64,000 nt of DNA, taken from Cichorium intybus. Taxonomy: Eukaryota; Streptophyta; Magnoliopsida; Asterales; Asteraceae. Under the pieces are notes generated by a model, which was given only the letters and a program-made list of their open reading frames with translations, was not told the origin of the DNA and made no database searches. The stretch covers positions 45,795,441 to 45,859,440 of the forward strand of contig CM042012.1 in NCBI GenBank assembly GCA_023525715.1, written 5' to 3'. The translations under genes and the position numbers were made by a program. Of this stretch, positions 21,778 to 34,249 are shown piece after piece; position 1 is the stretch's first letter; each line of letters begins with the position of its first letter.

Positions 21778-22575
21778 ATAGATTAGAAACTTTTAACAGT
21801 ATAAATGTAATTGACTCGGTGATTTTATAATTGAGATTTATAAATGAGTATTGTTATTGCCTTTGTCAATTGTTTATTTCTGTGTTTCTATATTTGCATG
21901 TTTAACTTCCTTAATAATTAGATTATTTAAAACTCCACAGTCGATCATACTGTTAGGAAGTAAGTATGAACAAAGACTGTCATGAATCGGTTGCAGACTG
22001 TCTAATGAGTTAGACATTGCAGTAAGACTGCTGCAACATTCATGAGTACTTAGAAAATAGAGATTTGAGTATTGGATAAACCCGCGCTTAACAGATTGCT
22101 TCATGGATTATATCACGAGCAATGTTAAGACGATAATATCCGGTGATCTTTAAGTGGAGAGATATGATCTGTTACTTGCGCTACAAGTGCTTATTGACAA
22201 TGCGAAAACGCACCAGTAACTCGGTGTTATAAAATGCATTGTTGTATGTATTTGGACCCGCAAGAGATATGGACATATAAGTCGAAACTTATCCGTCCCC
22301 TGACCCGATGGGAAACAGATATCTGTAGGCCTCTCGATGATTTTGAAGTTGATTGAAAGTGTTGGCCAACCGGGACTAAATTGATGTGTTCAATTAGTAG
22401 TCTCTAAAGTCATATGCAAATCAGAAATCGAGAAACAGAGTGTCAGACCAAGATTGATGTTAGTCCATGTCTTGAGCCTGAAAATATCCTGTTGGACGGA
22501 GGATCATCAGATCACTTATCTTTGGACAGAACTGACTAGGTCAGAGTTCAGACAATTAAAGTCATAGACTTGTCC
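21778..22575 (+). other. Copia-3 3' untranslated region
   Basis: About 800 bp between pol and the polypurine tract, non-coding. It is conserved in copia-IV (31610-32450), copia-V (33530-34250) and copia-5 (60110-60900), so it is a family feature and not random spacer. Confidence 0.75.
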
Positions 22576-22586
22576 AAGTGGGAGAC
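22576..22586 (+). promoter_or_regulatory. Polypurine tract of copia-3
   Basis: AAGTGGGAGAC directly before the 3' LTR. The same tract is seen on the minus strand next to the LTRs of copia-IV, copia-V and, with one change, copia-5. Confidence 0.9.
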
Positions 22587-23358
22587 TGTTGGATTAGGTG
22601 TCTAAGTCATGACTTATAATTGTATTTATCTTATGAATAAAAGCAAAGTCCATTTGGGTTGCCCTCATAGATGGAGGATAGATGTATAGTTCAGTAGAGA
22701 GAATAGTTGATTTATTAATTGTATAATAAATCAATAGAAAAAATATATATGGTTTATTAATATATTTAAGTGTTAATATATTAATTAGAAACTATGATAA
22801 TTAATTAAGATTTAATCTAGAATTAATTGGATTTAATTCGGTGATTAAATTAATTAATTAAAAGGTGCAGGGACTGGTTTGGCATTTATTCAATAGTTGA
22901 ATAACTGGCCAGGTAAAAACCTGGGGCAAAGTTGGCGCCACCCTGGAGGAGCCTCCAGGGTTTTGGCGAAACCCTATTAGGGTTTTGGGGAGTCTGGTCC
23001 AAGTGTCTAAAAGCCTTGTCCACTTGGAGGCTTTCTAGGGTTTCAGGTGTAACCCTAGGAGGCTATATAAGGAACCCCCTGGGTGCCCTAAATCCCACGC
23101 CTCCCTCTCTCTGGAATTACTCTGCTGGACTGATTCTTTCATCACTTGGGTGTGACTTGCATTTAAGGCAGGATTCTTTTGCTGCTTGCTTGAAGGATCA
23201 TAAGATCAAAGGTTGGTTTTCCTAATTCTTCTTTAGAATTGAATTGTATCCTTTAGGTTTTTAGTTCTAATCTTCATAGAAGAAAACATAGATCTTATTA
23301 GGGTTGCATGTGAACCTTAGGAATATTTTGTGTTCATTGATTGCATAGAAACCCTTCA
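22587..23358 (+). repeat. 3' LTR of copia-3
   Basis: 772 bp, same limits as the 5' LTR with about 15 substitutions by eye (about 2%). Confidence 0.95.
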
Positions 23359-23363
23359 GATAT

Positions 23364-24382
23364 AACCTTGACTTTAGCACGATCAACATCGAACCCTCTC
23401 TCAGAGACTACGTGACCTAACACTATCCCTTCTTTAACCATGAAGTGGCTCTTTTCCCAGGAGAGCACCAAATTTGATTCAACACATCTTTCCAATACTT
23501 TCTCCAATTGACCCAAGCAGGCTTCGAATGTTGGTCCAAAGATTGAGAAATCATCCATGAAGATTTCTAAGGCATCACCAATCATATCAGAGAAAATTGC
23601 CATCATACATCGTTGAAATGTAGCAGGCGCATTACACAACCCAAATAGCATTCTACGAAATGCAAAGGTGCCATAGGGACACGTGAATGTTGTCTTTACC
23701 TGGTCCTCCGGCTGAATTGCAATCTGATTGTACCCAGAATACCCATCCAAGAAACAGTAATACTTTTGTCCTGCCAGCTTTTCCACGATCTGGTCAATGA
23801 ATGGCAGCGGAAAATGATCTTTAGAAGTAGCAATGTTGAGCTTCCGATAGTCGATACAGACTCTCCATCCAGTTACGAGTCTTGTGGATACCTTATCACC
23901 ATCCTTCGTATCCACAACAGTTATTCCAGACTTTTTCGGCACTGTCTGTGTCGGGCTGACCCATTCGCTGTCAGAAATCGGGTATATGATTCCTGCATCT
24001 AACCATTTGAGAACTTCCTTTTCACAACTTCCTTCAAATTGGGATTCAATCTCCTTTGCGTATCCCTAGCCGGTTTAGCTCCTTCTTCTGTAATGATTCG
24101 ATGCATGCACGTGGTCGGACTAATTCCTTTTAAGTCCGCGATTGTCCAACCAATGGCCTCCTTGTGCTTGGACAATACCTTGAGCAATTCCTTCTCTTGT
24201 TCCCCTGTCAAGTCTGCTGCGAAAATCACGGGCAAAGTATCCTTGTCTCCCAGAAAGGCATACTTTAGGTGTTCTGGTAGCGGCTTTAATTCCAGCTTCG
24301 GTAGTTCTTGTAAGGAGGGTTTCAATGTCCTTGGAATCTCTGTTGGTAACTTCTCTATGTGAGCGCACTCTTCAGGCTTCAA
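23364..24382 (-). pseudogene. Athila reverse transcriptase region
   Basis: The minus-strand frame from 24382 to 23999, then a shifted frame from 23942 to the copia-3 insertion. RT motifs include RVCIDYRKLN, YYCFLDGYSGYNQI, FGLCNAPATFQRCM and the catalytic IFMDDFSIFG (near 23570). A single-base frameshift lies at about 24026. The protein is cut at 23363 by copia-3 and resumes at 15688. A TAA at 24461-24463 separates it from gag-protease. Confidence 0.88.
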
Positions 24383-24460
24383 ACCCTTCTCTCCTTCTAC
24401 TTCTTTTTGCTGCTCATCATCTTCAACACTTCCCTCTTATTGAATCTTCATTGCCTCTGA

Positions 24461-27234
24461 TTATAATACCTCAGGAGTGAACTGCTGCACTAGCTCATCT
24501 ATGATATCTATCTGGTAACATTCTTCTTCTTCCATGCTACTTCCCTTGGCATTGGCATTGAAAATGTTGATTTTGGTCTGTTGATGCCCAAAGGATATTC
24601 TCATATCTCCAGTGCGACAATCGATGTTTGCATTGGCAGTGGCTAAAAATGGTCGCCCTAAGATGATCGTGGGTTGTTCTCCATTATTCGCTTGACGAGT
24701 GTCCAGGACTAGAAAATCTGCTGGGTAATAAAATTCTCCCACCCTGATGATAACATCAACTAGCATTCCCCTAGGGATCTTAGTAGACCTATCTGCTAGT
24801 TGCAAAATTACGTCGGTAGATTTCATGGTACCAAACTCGTGCTTATCAAAAAATTGTCCAGGTAATATGTTCACGCTTGCCCCTAAATCTAACAAATCCC
24901 TTTTTATGTGCACATCACCTAGATCCACGGAAATGAGAGGAACTCCAGGATCCTTCATCTTGGGAGGAAGCGCATCCATTAAAATAGAACTTACATTCTC
25001 AGGTAAGCTGATCATTTTAGGCAAATAGGACAAGATATGTTTCTTATGTACGCACATATCCTTGAGAAACTTAGCGTATGCAGGAACTTCCTTGATAAGT
25101 TTAACTAGAGGAATGTTAACCTTAATCTGACTAAATAGTTCCCACATATCTTCTGCCTGTGGTCCCTTCTTCCCATATGGTCTTTTCTCTGGCTTCTCCA
25201 AAGCTGTGGGAAAAGGAACTGTCCCACTTGATTCTCCTTTCTCCCATGTACTCCTTTGTTTCTTCTTCTTTACTTGTTCCTCCTTACTCTTCTTCTCCAG
25301 CTCTTCTTTTTCATCAAAGATTATTTCTACATCACTATCCTCATCTACTGGTGGAGCTGTGACTTTGTTATCTACTTTCTTCCCACTCCTAAGCGTAATC
25401 ACCTCATTAATTTGCACTTTTAATGCCTGTTCCTTTTCTTGCGCTCTATCTTCTTCCATCTTAATAATCAAGTCTCCTAACTTCATAATTGCTTTTGAAT
25501 TAGAATTCTCCACTTCCTGCAGCTTGACTAACAACCCAAAGATATCCTGTATACCAATGTTTGTACTTCCTGCTGGAGGTGGAGGGTGCACCTGCTACTG
25601 CCTCATTGGTTGTTGCCTTACTTTCCATTGTTGGTTGTTTCGGAATGGTCTTGGTGTGTTATGAAATCGACCATACCCATGCACTTGACTAATCTCTTCA
25701 TGAGTCATCGAGCACGCATTATGATTATGTCCTATACCCCCACATGTATTGCATATAACTTGCCCATGCAACACATATGCTCCCTTCTCTTGCTGAAACC
25801 TCGCGAGCATTTGATTAAACTTCTTACTCACAGCACTTAGCTCTTTCTGAATTTATGTGTTCCATTTGCTTTCTGCTTCAACGTTCGCTACATAAACTGT
25901 GTTATCCTTCATGGTTCCACTAACTTTCGATCCTAAGCTCAACTGCTCCAGGAATCTCCAAGCGTCTTCTGGCTCTTGCCACATAAATGTCCCACTTGAT
26001 GAGGCATTTATCATCGCCTGATGTGTTTCGCTGACTCCTTCGAAAAACAATTTGACCAACTGCCATTTAGGAACTTCATGGTGCGGGCAGGATCGCAATA
26101 ACTCCTTTAATCGATCGAATGCTTCATGGAAAGCCTCTCCTGGCTTTTGCTGAAAATCCTGAATTGCACGTCTGACTTCTGTGGTTTTACTAACTGGATA
26201 GAACTCTTGTAAAAATTTCGCCTTAAGTTGGTCCCAACTAGTGATACTATTAGGTGGAAGAGAGGTGAACCAATATTTGGCCTTATCCTTTAATGTGAAA
26301 GGAAATAATCTTAACCTAAATGTATCCCTATTGGTGTTTCTAGGAATATTAGCATTCGCGATAGATATGAATTCATACAAATGATTGTATGGGTCATCAG
26401 TTTTATATCCTCTGAATTGAGTTAATATTCCTATCAGCTGAGGCCTAATTTCTACATAGTGTTCTACATCATCAGGAATATAGATGGGCGATGAATCGTC
26501 ATATTCCCGTGGCTGGAAATGTGATGCAATCGATTGCCCTCTCGGTTGTGCAAAATACAAAGGTCGTATAGAATTACCGTAGCATTGAGGATCATTGTAT
26601 CCTTGCTGACCTTGTGGCTGTTGATGCTGCTGTATTCATCTGTGAGGTCCCCGACCTCGGTCCCATGGTTGTTGTGGTGCTGGTAGGACCCATCCTTCAT
26701 CTTCCTCATCATATCTCTCCTCGGTCTCTAGATACTGGTACTGTTGCTGAAGAGGCTGCTGGTATTGTTGTGGTTGTGTAGGTTGAAATGTAGTTTGAGG
26801 TTTAAGAAGTACGTGTTGTGGTTGTGAAACTGGTTGTAAAACGAGTGTCTGCTGTCTAGAAACTGATGTGCCATAACGGGTTGGCGCTCCCCAAGACATG
26901 GCAGAAGTAAATGGGTTGGTGGATTGTGGTTGTGATACTGGTGGAAATGGTAGAATCGATGGCGGAGTGCATGATGGTATGGGTACAGGGGCTGGAACTG
27001 CACCACCAGAAGCACTCATGCTCCCAATATGGAACTCTGAAACCGGGGGAATAAAAGACATCCCCGTTGCCTCACCCGAAGGTTCCTGGGCAACATGCTC
27101 TGGACTACTGCTAATATTACTAAAACTCATGATATTGTAATGCCAACGTGCACGGTTTTTGCGCTCAGTTCGCTCAATCTCAGGAACAAAATGCAAAGGG
27201 GATACTTGCTCACCCCTGCGGGTACGTAACTCGC
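24461..27234 (-). pseudogene. Athila gag and protease, three in-frame stops
   Basis: One minus-strand frame runs from the LTR edge at 27234 to 24461, broken only by TGA 26636-26638, TAA 25853-25855 and TAG 25595-25597. The gag N-terminus is Pro/Gln-rich, followed by a capsid region (PYNHLYEFISIANA, FRLRLFPFTLKDKAKYW, FLQEFYPVSKT). A single zinc knuckle CNTCGGIGHNHNAC is at about 25755. The protease carries DLGASVNILP near 24890, where the usual Ser of the D-S/T-G triad is Leu. Stop-only damage in one frame indicates recent decay by substitution. Confidence 0.87.
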
Positions 27235-28358
27235 TGACATCGCAGCGGTCGTCATACGGTCAAAAATAAGAAAAAACCTAACACACACACTTAGCACAGT
27301 GGAAGTCAGGGTCGATCCGCAGGAGTTAGGTAGTCAAGTCAGGTGATAGATTACCAACTATAATGTCACGCTATAGTCAGAGGGCTTAGTTCCTACACTG
27401 TTGACTACTGATCCCGAAAAGCATAAAACTAAACAATCTCAAAACAAGCATATACTTAAACTAACTTCAAATCAAACCTAGTTCCTTTCTGAAATCAGAA
27501 GTACATCTTTGCTTCAGAAGCAACAAAGGCATTCAAAGAAACTAAACAAACACAAAGCATGAACCAAACCAATAACTAAAAATCCAAGGACAGTCACTGG
27601 CTACCATCCAAACCTAAAACCTAACCTAGTTGGCTACTGAAATCAGTAAAGGAAAACAGTCCCAAACAAGATCATAAACACATCCAAACACAATCCAAAC
27701 ATTCAAAACCAATAACAAGCATCAAAACACCGAAAAACCAATATTACTTGTAACCGAATGATTATTATAACCCAAAACAGGTTCCAAACATCCAATACAG
27801 TAACAAGAACTAGAAAAACAGTAAATCAAATGCTCAAGGCAGTGGTTGTCACTCCCACAAACCCTAGCCACTAATGCTAACTATTAAACTAAAAAGAAAT
27901 TAAACATAAAAACCTGAAATATTCAAAGGTACTTGCTGGAAACGAGTTCTTGGAGTCAAAGAGCCTCTATGGTCGATTTTTCACCAGGGTTTTGCTCGGG
28001 TTTTCGGCTGAAAACACCTCTATTTATAGTTGCAAAATTTACGCAACCGCGTCGCGCATATGTGGTTCCCGCGTCGCGCGTGCTGGCTTATCCACGTTTT
28101 ATCGGTATTTGAATTTGCTCCACCACCTTATATCCGCGTCGCGCCTTCTTGATTTCCGTAGCACGCGTACGTATTTTCCTGATTTTTCCTTCTTCTCCAA
28201 CTTTCTCCAATTTGTACGCCTTTGGTCCCTGTTTTCATTATTTTCTTCCAAACAAGTACTGGCACGAAAAGTGAGAATACCACGATATATATGATATAAT
28301 TTCACTAAGAATAGGGCTCAACAACGACTAAAATATGTAATATAACTACGCGTTGTCA
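27235..28358 (-). repeat. 5' LTR of Athila-like element
   Basis: 1,124 bp with matching termini TGACA...TGTCA. Its right 812 bp match the left LTR. CTCGC stands on both sides (27230-27234 and 28359-28363). No recognisable tRNA primer site follows on the internal side; the gag frame starts almost at once. Confidence 0.8.
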
Positions 28359-28390
28359 CTCGCCCCCAATAATCATGAACAAGGATCGAA

Positions 28391-28404
28391 CGGCTCTAAT
28401 ACCA
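28391..28404 (-). promoter_or_regulatory. Primer-binding site of copia-1
   Basis: The minus strand reads TGGTATTAGAGCCG immediately inside the 5' LTR, complementary to initiator tRNA-Met with one mismatch. Confidence 0.85.
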
Positions 28405-28488
28405 TGTAAACTAATGACTAAAAGATAGATGACGGCTAGGGTTTCATATTATCAACAATGAAAAGTGCAAGTACAATGAAAAGTGAAT

Positions 28489-28587
<99 letters not shown>

Positions 28588-28667
28588 AAAATTAGGTTAA
28601 ACCTAGCAAAAGGGGCCAAACACAAAGCCCAACTAAAAAGAGCCCAATAAACTAATTTAGGCTAACA
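28405..28667 (-). repeat. 5' LTR of copia-1 with AT expansion
   Basis: Same termini as the 181-bp 3' LTR but 263 bp long, because of an (AT) tract of about 47 units at 28492-28585 where the partner has only a few. Confidence 0.92.
28492..28585. repeat. (AT)n microsatellite
   Basis: About 47 uninterrupted AT units inside the copia-1 5' LTR. Confidence 0.95.
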
Positions 28668-28859
28668 GAGGTCACTTTAAATAGTTTGTTACCCTCTTAT
28701 AATGCTTATTTAGTTCAATGGTCTTTTTGGAAATTGGAGAAAGTTTGTTGCCTTATTTATACATTAACCATAAAAATTGGTACTTGAAACATTAGCCTTA
28801 TTTATACATTATGACTAGTATAGTGGTGTTATTAAGTCGGTGAACTGTCTTGAGTGGGT
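28668..28859. other. Duplicated host spacer
   Basis: Begins with the right GAGGT duplication of copia-1, then matches 56931-57110. Non-coding. Confidence 0.65.
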
Positions 28860-29719
28860 CACATAACGATTTGACATTGTGGCACCATATAGTGAGTAAA
28901 CAGTGTTTTCCTTCCGGTGGACATGTTGATAGTAGCTTTATTTAAGCCCTTGTGATGGGGTATTTTGTGGGCCCTTGTGGCCGAGCGTATTAGGCCTTTA
29001 TGACCAGTGTATTGTGAAGGCCTATGTTGTCGTATAATCTCACGTATTATTATAATTACCATTATTACAATGGTATAGACCTTGGTGGCTGTATGCTAAT
29101 TACTTTACGGGTGTTACAGTGAGTCTTTATGACTCGAAACCGTGGGGATCGACGAGGGGAAGAATTTGTGGTTGATCTTATTTATTATTGTGAGGGCACG
29201 TGTGGTCGAATGATATCATTTACTATTACTATCTAGGCCTTTGTGGTCGGATGTTAATTACTTTGGGGGTGTTAGAGCACTTATGGCTTGAGACCGTGGG
29301 GTCGAGGAGGGGAAGGATTTGTGGTTCTGTGGTTGTACGAAGTTGGGTGGAAATTCGTTGTGATCGTATGTTGTGTTGTGATTATTTATATTTATGTTGG
29401 ATAGCTTCCTATAGAAAATATATACGAGATGTGATATGTTGTGTATTGTTATATACTGTTATCACTATGTTAATAGTGAGAAACTGATTGTTATAATTAA
29501 AGTATTGTTATAATTAAAGTTACTTACTGATCCCTTATACCTCACCAATGTTGTTATGGTTGCAGGATTAGGTGGTGTATCGCCCGGCTCGGATCGTTGA
29601 AGCGATTATTAAAGATAACTTCTTGTAGTTTCTTGTGTACATGAGTACATTACTATATGGTATGAATTATAAATATGAAAAATTTTTGGTGTACTCTATG
29701 CGATAAAGTGGGCATTACA
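28860..29719. mobile_element. Possible gypsy LTR remnant
   Basis: Non-coding block with internal imperfect repeats (GACTCGAAACCGTGGGG...GAGGGGAAGAATTTGTGGTT, repeated about 130 bp later). It ends GTGGGCATTACA, like many gypsy LTRs. The first 365 bp recur at 57113-57480. No partner LTR or TSD was found, so it is a tentative solo or truncated LTR. Confidence 0.35.
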
Positions 29720-30817
29720 CCAGATCACTTTGAGGTCAATTTTGAGCACAATGTAAAGTTGGATGGTATATTATGTACAAAGAATATACTTTAATGGTAT
29801 TTTTTGCACACATAAAACTTGGATGGTATTTTGTGAACAGTTTTGATACTTGGTTACCCTTATAAGTTATTTTCCCTAATTTGCCACACAACTTACGCAA
29901 ATGGTTGTAAGTTTACGATTACAAATAATGGCCCAAACGGTACCTGTACAAAAGAATACTTTAATAATAACAATATTGATTAAATAGAATAAGTAATTAA
30001 TTTGAAGTATTTTTATGTGTTCCACTTCTCTAAATTATCCAACATTGTGACCCATACATGTAATATATGTGTTATCGTCACCTGCCTTGCAAATTTGTCA
30101 CTTTAAATATAGCACAAACGGACATAAATTGCACCCTTATCCAATATATAATGGAATGTATCGCAACAAATAAGCATCTCCAAATCATCGAACAAAATAT
30201 AAATAACATACAGGGACTTTACGACATTGTCCTCAACTGATGTCTAGAGTCTGGCCGAATGTAAATCTAGAGATAAGAAAAACTCCATCCATCCAAAGTA
30301 CAAGTGTACTCTCCTATATGAAATATTAACTGCTCATGTGTTGTCAAATCTTGATAAATAGAAATAATTAATGAATCAACAATAGGTCCCCTTTATTTGG
30401 CGGCACATCGAGGCAATTAGAAACATGTTGTACGAAATATATCTCAACGTGCTTTTGACAATCAACCTAAAGTTAAATACAGGGGCATCCTTCGTAGTTC
30501 ATTTCTTACTCATGTCTCCTTTGAAACCCTTTCTATTATGCTACAATAGTCAACCAACTTATGTTTAAAACACAATGAAATGCCCCATTCAAAAATAACC
30601 AAATAAAACTAAATGATGACCAAGAGACATAGATAGGTCATCATTTTGCATGACATCTACACCATTTCGCTTGTTAAGGTGCAAAATGGTCAAATAACAT
30701 TAAGAATTAGTTTTCTCACTCTGAGAATTTCTCAAGTCATCTTTATGAGCATTTCACAGTTTGAACTATGAAAATTGTCAATTTTAGTGTTATTTGATCA
30801 TTTTCCCAAGTCATATG
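29720..30817. other. Spacer without recognised genes
   Basis: AT-rich sequence. Two short repeats of an ACTTGGATGGTAT motif lie at about 29757 and 29818. Positions 30677-30817 recur at 57482-57622. The rest (to about 30675) is missing from the right duplication unit. No coding sequence recognised. Confidence 0.5.
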
Positions 30818-31596
30818 TGTTAGGTTTTCTGCAAATCTATGAACTAAAACCCTAAGTTCAGATGCAACCTATAAAGGATCTATGTTTTCTATCTTTGAAC
30901 ATACAAATAATTCCTAAAAGGCCAACAGAAAAATTGCTAAAGAATTAAATCAAAAAAACTAACCTTTAGGATTTCTTGGAAGCTAAGCAACAAAATTATC
31001 TTGCCTCAAATGAAGTCACACCCAGCAACTAGGGTTTCAAAAATTCCAGAGAGAAAGAGAGTATATGGCGCAGACAACTGAGGACCAGGGGTCCCTATTT
31101 ATAGGCTACAAGTGATAACCAGATAACCCTTAGAGATAAACCTCATTTGAGTTCAAACTAAGACAAACCTCATTTGAGTTCAAACTAAGATAAACCCTAC
31201 CTCCAGGCTGTTTGCCGGATTACTGATACGCGCGTTGTGCCCCATGCACACGCGCGTAGCGCGTGTCCAATTCAAATTTTGAACATTCACAAGTTCAGCC
31301 CATGTACTCTTAATTAATCTAATTAATCTCACAAGATTAATCCAATTAATTTCTAATTAATTATTAATTAAAAAATATTGTTTCTAATTAAGATATTATC
31401 CCCATAATATATTAATAAACTATTTCTATTGATTTATTAATCATATAATAAATCAATCCTTCTCTAATAAATCCATCCTTCTCTCTCCTGGCATTTCTGC
31501 TAAACCACTAGTTATGAGGGCAACCCAAATGGACTTTGCTACTATCAATTAGGTAAATACAAATTATCAGTCATGGCTTAGACACCTAATCCAACA
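30818..31596 (-). repeat. 3' LTR of copia-IV
   Basis: 779 bp. On the plus strand it runs TGTTAGGTTTTCTG to CACCTAATCCAACA. It is related to, but a distinct subfamily from, the TGAAGGGTTTTCTATG LTRs of copia-3, V and 5. GCGCG-rich words are at about 31230-31262. Confidence 0.85.
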
Positions 31597-31609
31597 GTCT
31601 CCCACTTGG

Positions 31610-32450
31610 ATAAGTCTATTACTCTAATTACCAATTTAACCTCTAATTGATCAGCAAACTGTAGCTTCCTAGAAACTGCTGCCGAACCCTGACCTAGTCA
31701 GTTCTGTCCATAGATAAGTGATCAGATGATCCTCCGTCCAACAAGATATTTTTCAGACTCAAGAAATGGATTAATATCATCTCGTTCTGATACTCTGTGT
31801 CTCAATTTTTGATTTGCATATGACTTTAAGACTACAAATTGAACACATCAATTTTAGTCCTTGTTGACCAACACTTTCAGTCAACTTCAAAATCATCGAG
31901 AGGCCTACATATATCTGTTTCCCGTTAGGGTAAAGGGACGAATAAGCTTCGACTCATATGCTTATATCATTTACCAGACTAATCACTAACAACAACATGT
32001 TTTATAACATCGAGTTACCGATGCATTTTCATATTATTAATGAACAACCGTCTTGCAAATTATAACTCATATGTCTCTGCTTCAAGATCATAAGATATTA
32101 TCGTCTCAACATTGCTCGTGATATAATCCATGAAGCAATCTATTGAGCGTGGGTTTAACTAATACTCATCTCTATTTGTAAGTACTCATGAACGTTGTAG
32201 CAATCATATTGCTATGTCTAACTCCTTAGACAATCTACAAACCAATTCATGACAGTCTCCGTTCATACTTACTCCCTAAAAGTATGAGCGACTGTGGACA
32301 TTTGAATAATCAAATTACTCAGGAAGTAAACATGCAAAATGAAACACAATGATAAACAATTGACAAATAGTAGTAAACAATACTCATTCATAAATCTCTA
32401 TTATTAAATCACCAAAGTCTATTACATTTACATTGTTACTTGTTTCAAAT
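31610..32450 (-). other. Copia-IV 3' non-coding region
   Basis: Homologous to the 3' untranslated regions of copia-3 and copia-5. Contains no ORF. A 526-bp part is deleted from the right-unit copy (junction at 58333). Confidence 0.65.
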
Positions 32451-32455
32451 CCTAT

Positions 32456-32750
32456 CTAATTACAAAAACTAATATCATCTCTTAATCCTATGCTCCTAGC
32501 ATGCTGATTGTGCTTGATCCTACTCAGAGCCTTCGTCAAGGGATCTGCAGGATTATCTTCAGATGATACCCTCTTTATAAGGAGGTGACCTTCTTCTATT
32601 CTATGTCTGATATAGTGGTACTTTCTGTTGATATGTCTGGACTTTCCATGGTCTCTCGGTTCCTTTGTCAAAGCAACCGCACCATCATTATCGCAGAACA
32701 GTTCCATGGGCTCCTGAATACTCGGGACTATTCCAAGGTCACCGATAAAG
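32456..32750 (-). pseudogene. Copia-IV RNase H C-terminus
   Basis: The minus-strand frame ends at 32456 and has FCDNDGAVALTKEP, HIRHRIEEGHLL-type and SSEDNPADPLTKAL motifs, the usual end of copia RNase H. It is cut at 32750 by the copia-V insertion and resumes at 48749. Confidence 0.85.
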
Positions 32751-33516
32751 TGAAGGGTTTTCTATGCAATCAATGAACAAATAATTCCTATGGTTCACAT
32801 GCAACCCTAATATGATCTATGTTTTCTTCTATGAAGATAATAAACTAAAATCCTAAAGCCAACAATTATTTCTAAAGATCAAATGAAGAATAACCAACCT
32901 TTTGATCTTGTTCTTGAAGCTAGCAGCAAAGAGATCCTGCCTCAAATGAAGTCACACCCAAAGCAATGGAGAAGACAATCCAGCAGAGTAATCTTTATTC
33001 AAGTTGGCGCAGGTTTAGGGTGGCCAGGTGCCTCGTTTTATAGCCTGCAAGGGTTACAGCTGAAACCCTAAGGAGCCTCCAAGGTGGGCAAGCATGTTGG
33101 CCACTTGGACCAGGCTTCCTTAAACCCTATTAGGGTTTTCGCCAACCCTAGGAGAAGCCTCCAGGGTGGCACCATTTTGGCCCCTGACTTATCTCTTGCC
33201 AGTTATTCAACTATTGAATAAATACAAGTCAGCCCCTGCACTTTAATTAATTAATTTAATCGCTAAATTAAATCCAATTAATTCTAGATTAAATCTCAAT
33301 TAATTAATATAGTTTCTTTCTAATATATTAACACTTAAATATATTAATAAACCATTTAATTAATTCTATTGATTTATTAGACAATTAATAAATCAACCTT
33401 TTACTCTACTGAACTCTATCCTAACCTCCAGCTATGAGGGCAACCCAAATGGACTTTGCTTCAATTAACAAGATAAATATAAATATAAAGTCATGGCTTA
33501 GACACCTAATCCAACA
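32751..33516 (-). repeat. 3' LTR of copia-V
   Basis: TGAAGGGTTTTCTATG...CACCTAATCCAACA on the plus strand, 766 bp. Polypurine tract complement at 33517-33527. Confidence 0.93.
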
Positions 33517-34249
33517 GTCTCCCACTTGGATAATTCTATGACTTTAATTTATCTTCAACCTGCAGCTTCCAAGCAACTGCTGCTGAACTTTGACCCAATC
33601 AGTTCTGTCCATAGATAAGTGATCATATTGATCCTTCGTCCAACAAGATATTTTCAGACACGAGACATGGATTGAGATCAATCTCTGTCCGATAATCTGT
33701 TTCCCGATTTCCGATTCTGCTTATGACTTTCGGACTTCTAATTGAACACATCAATTTAGTCTAGGCTAGCCAGCACTTTAGTCAACTTCAAAATCATCGA
33801 GCGGCCTACAGATATCTGTTTCCCATCAGGGTCAAGGAACGAATAAGCTTTGACTCATATGCTTGTGTCTTTTACTTATCAAAATCGTACACAACAATGC
33901 ATTTTATAACATCGAGTTACCGATGCGTTTACGTATTATCAATGCACAACTGACTCGTAAATTTCAACTCATATGTCTCTGCTTCAAGATCATACGATAT
34001 TATCGTCAACATTGCTCGTGATGTAATCCATGAAGCAATCTATTGAGCGCGGGTTTATCCAATACTCAAATCTCTATTTTTAAGTACTCATAAACGTTGT
34101 AGCAGTCTTACTGCAATGTCTAACTCCTTAGACAATCTACAAACCAATTCACGACAGTCTTTGTTCATACTTACTCCCGAAAAGTATGAGCGACTGTGGA
34201 CTTTTGAATAATCAAATTATTCGGGAAGTGAAACATGCAAAATTGAAAC

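Larger units (their letters stand above)
15694..23358 (+). mobile_element. Copia-3, full-length LTR retrotransposon
   Basis: 7,665 bp with equal-length LTRs (15694-16465 and 22587-23358, 772 bp each, about 15 differences). The target duplication GATAT is at 15689-15693 and 23359-23363. The PBS (16467-16478) and polypurine tract (22576-22586) are in place. It has a leader of about 1.2 kb, gag, then a decayed pol. It is inserted in the RT/RNase H region of the Athila-like element in the opposite orientation. Copia-5 (59331-64000) is a close relative. Confidence 0.95.
8779..28358 (-). mobile_element. Athila-like Ty3/gypsy element with nested insertions
   Basis: Minus-strand element lying inside copia-1. 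Order from 28358 down: 5' LTR (27235-28358), gag-protease, RT [interrupted by copia-3], RNase H and integrase [interrupted by a solo LTR], integrase core, an ATHILA-type ORF after pol, polypurine tract, and a 3' LTR (8779-9590) lacking its last 312 bp. An extra ORF downstream of integrase with the features described at 11035-12184 is characteristic of the Athila lineage. All coding parts carry stops or frameshifts. The truncated 3' LTR abuts copia-1 coding sequence, so a deletion removed the LTR end, one target duplication and copia-1 gag. Confidence 0.85.
5219..28667 (-). mobile_element. Copia-1, LTR retrotransposon with nested insertions
   Basis: Both ends are TG...CA LTRs (5219-5399 and 28405-28667) flanked by the 5-bp duplication GAGGT (5214-5218 and 28668-28672). 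The PBS next to the right LTR and the polypurine tract next to the left LTR fix the orientation as minus. The pol remnant at 5413-8778 has the Ty1/copia order protease, integrase, RT, RNase H. The element is 23.4 kb only because an Athila-like gypsy and its own passengers sit in it. Most of gag is missing at the 8778/8779 junction. The right duplication unit retains the empty site near 56920. Confidence 0.9.
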
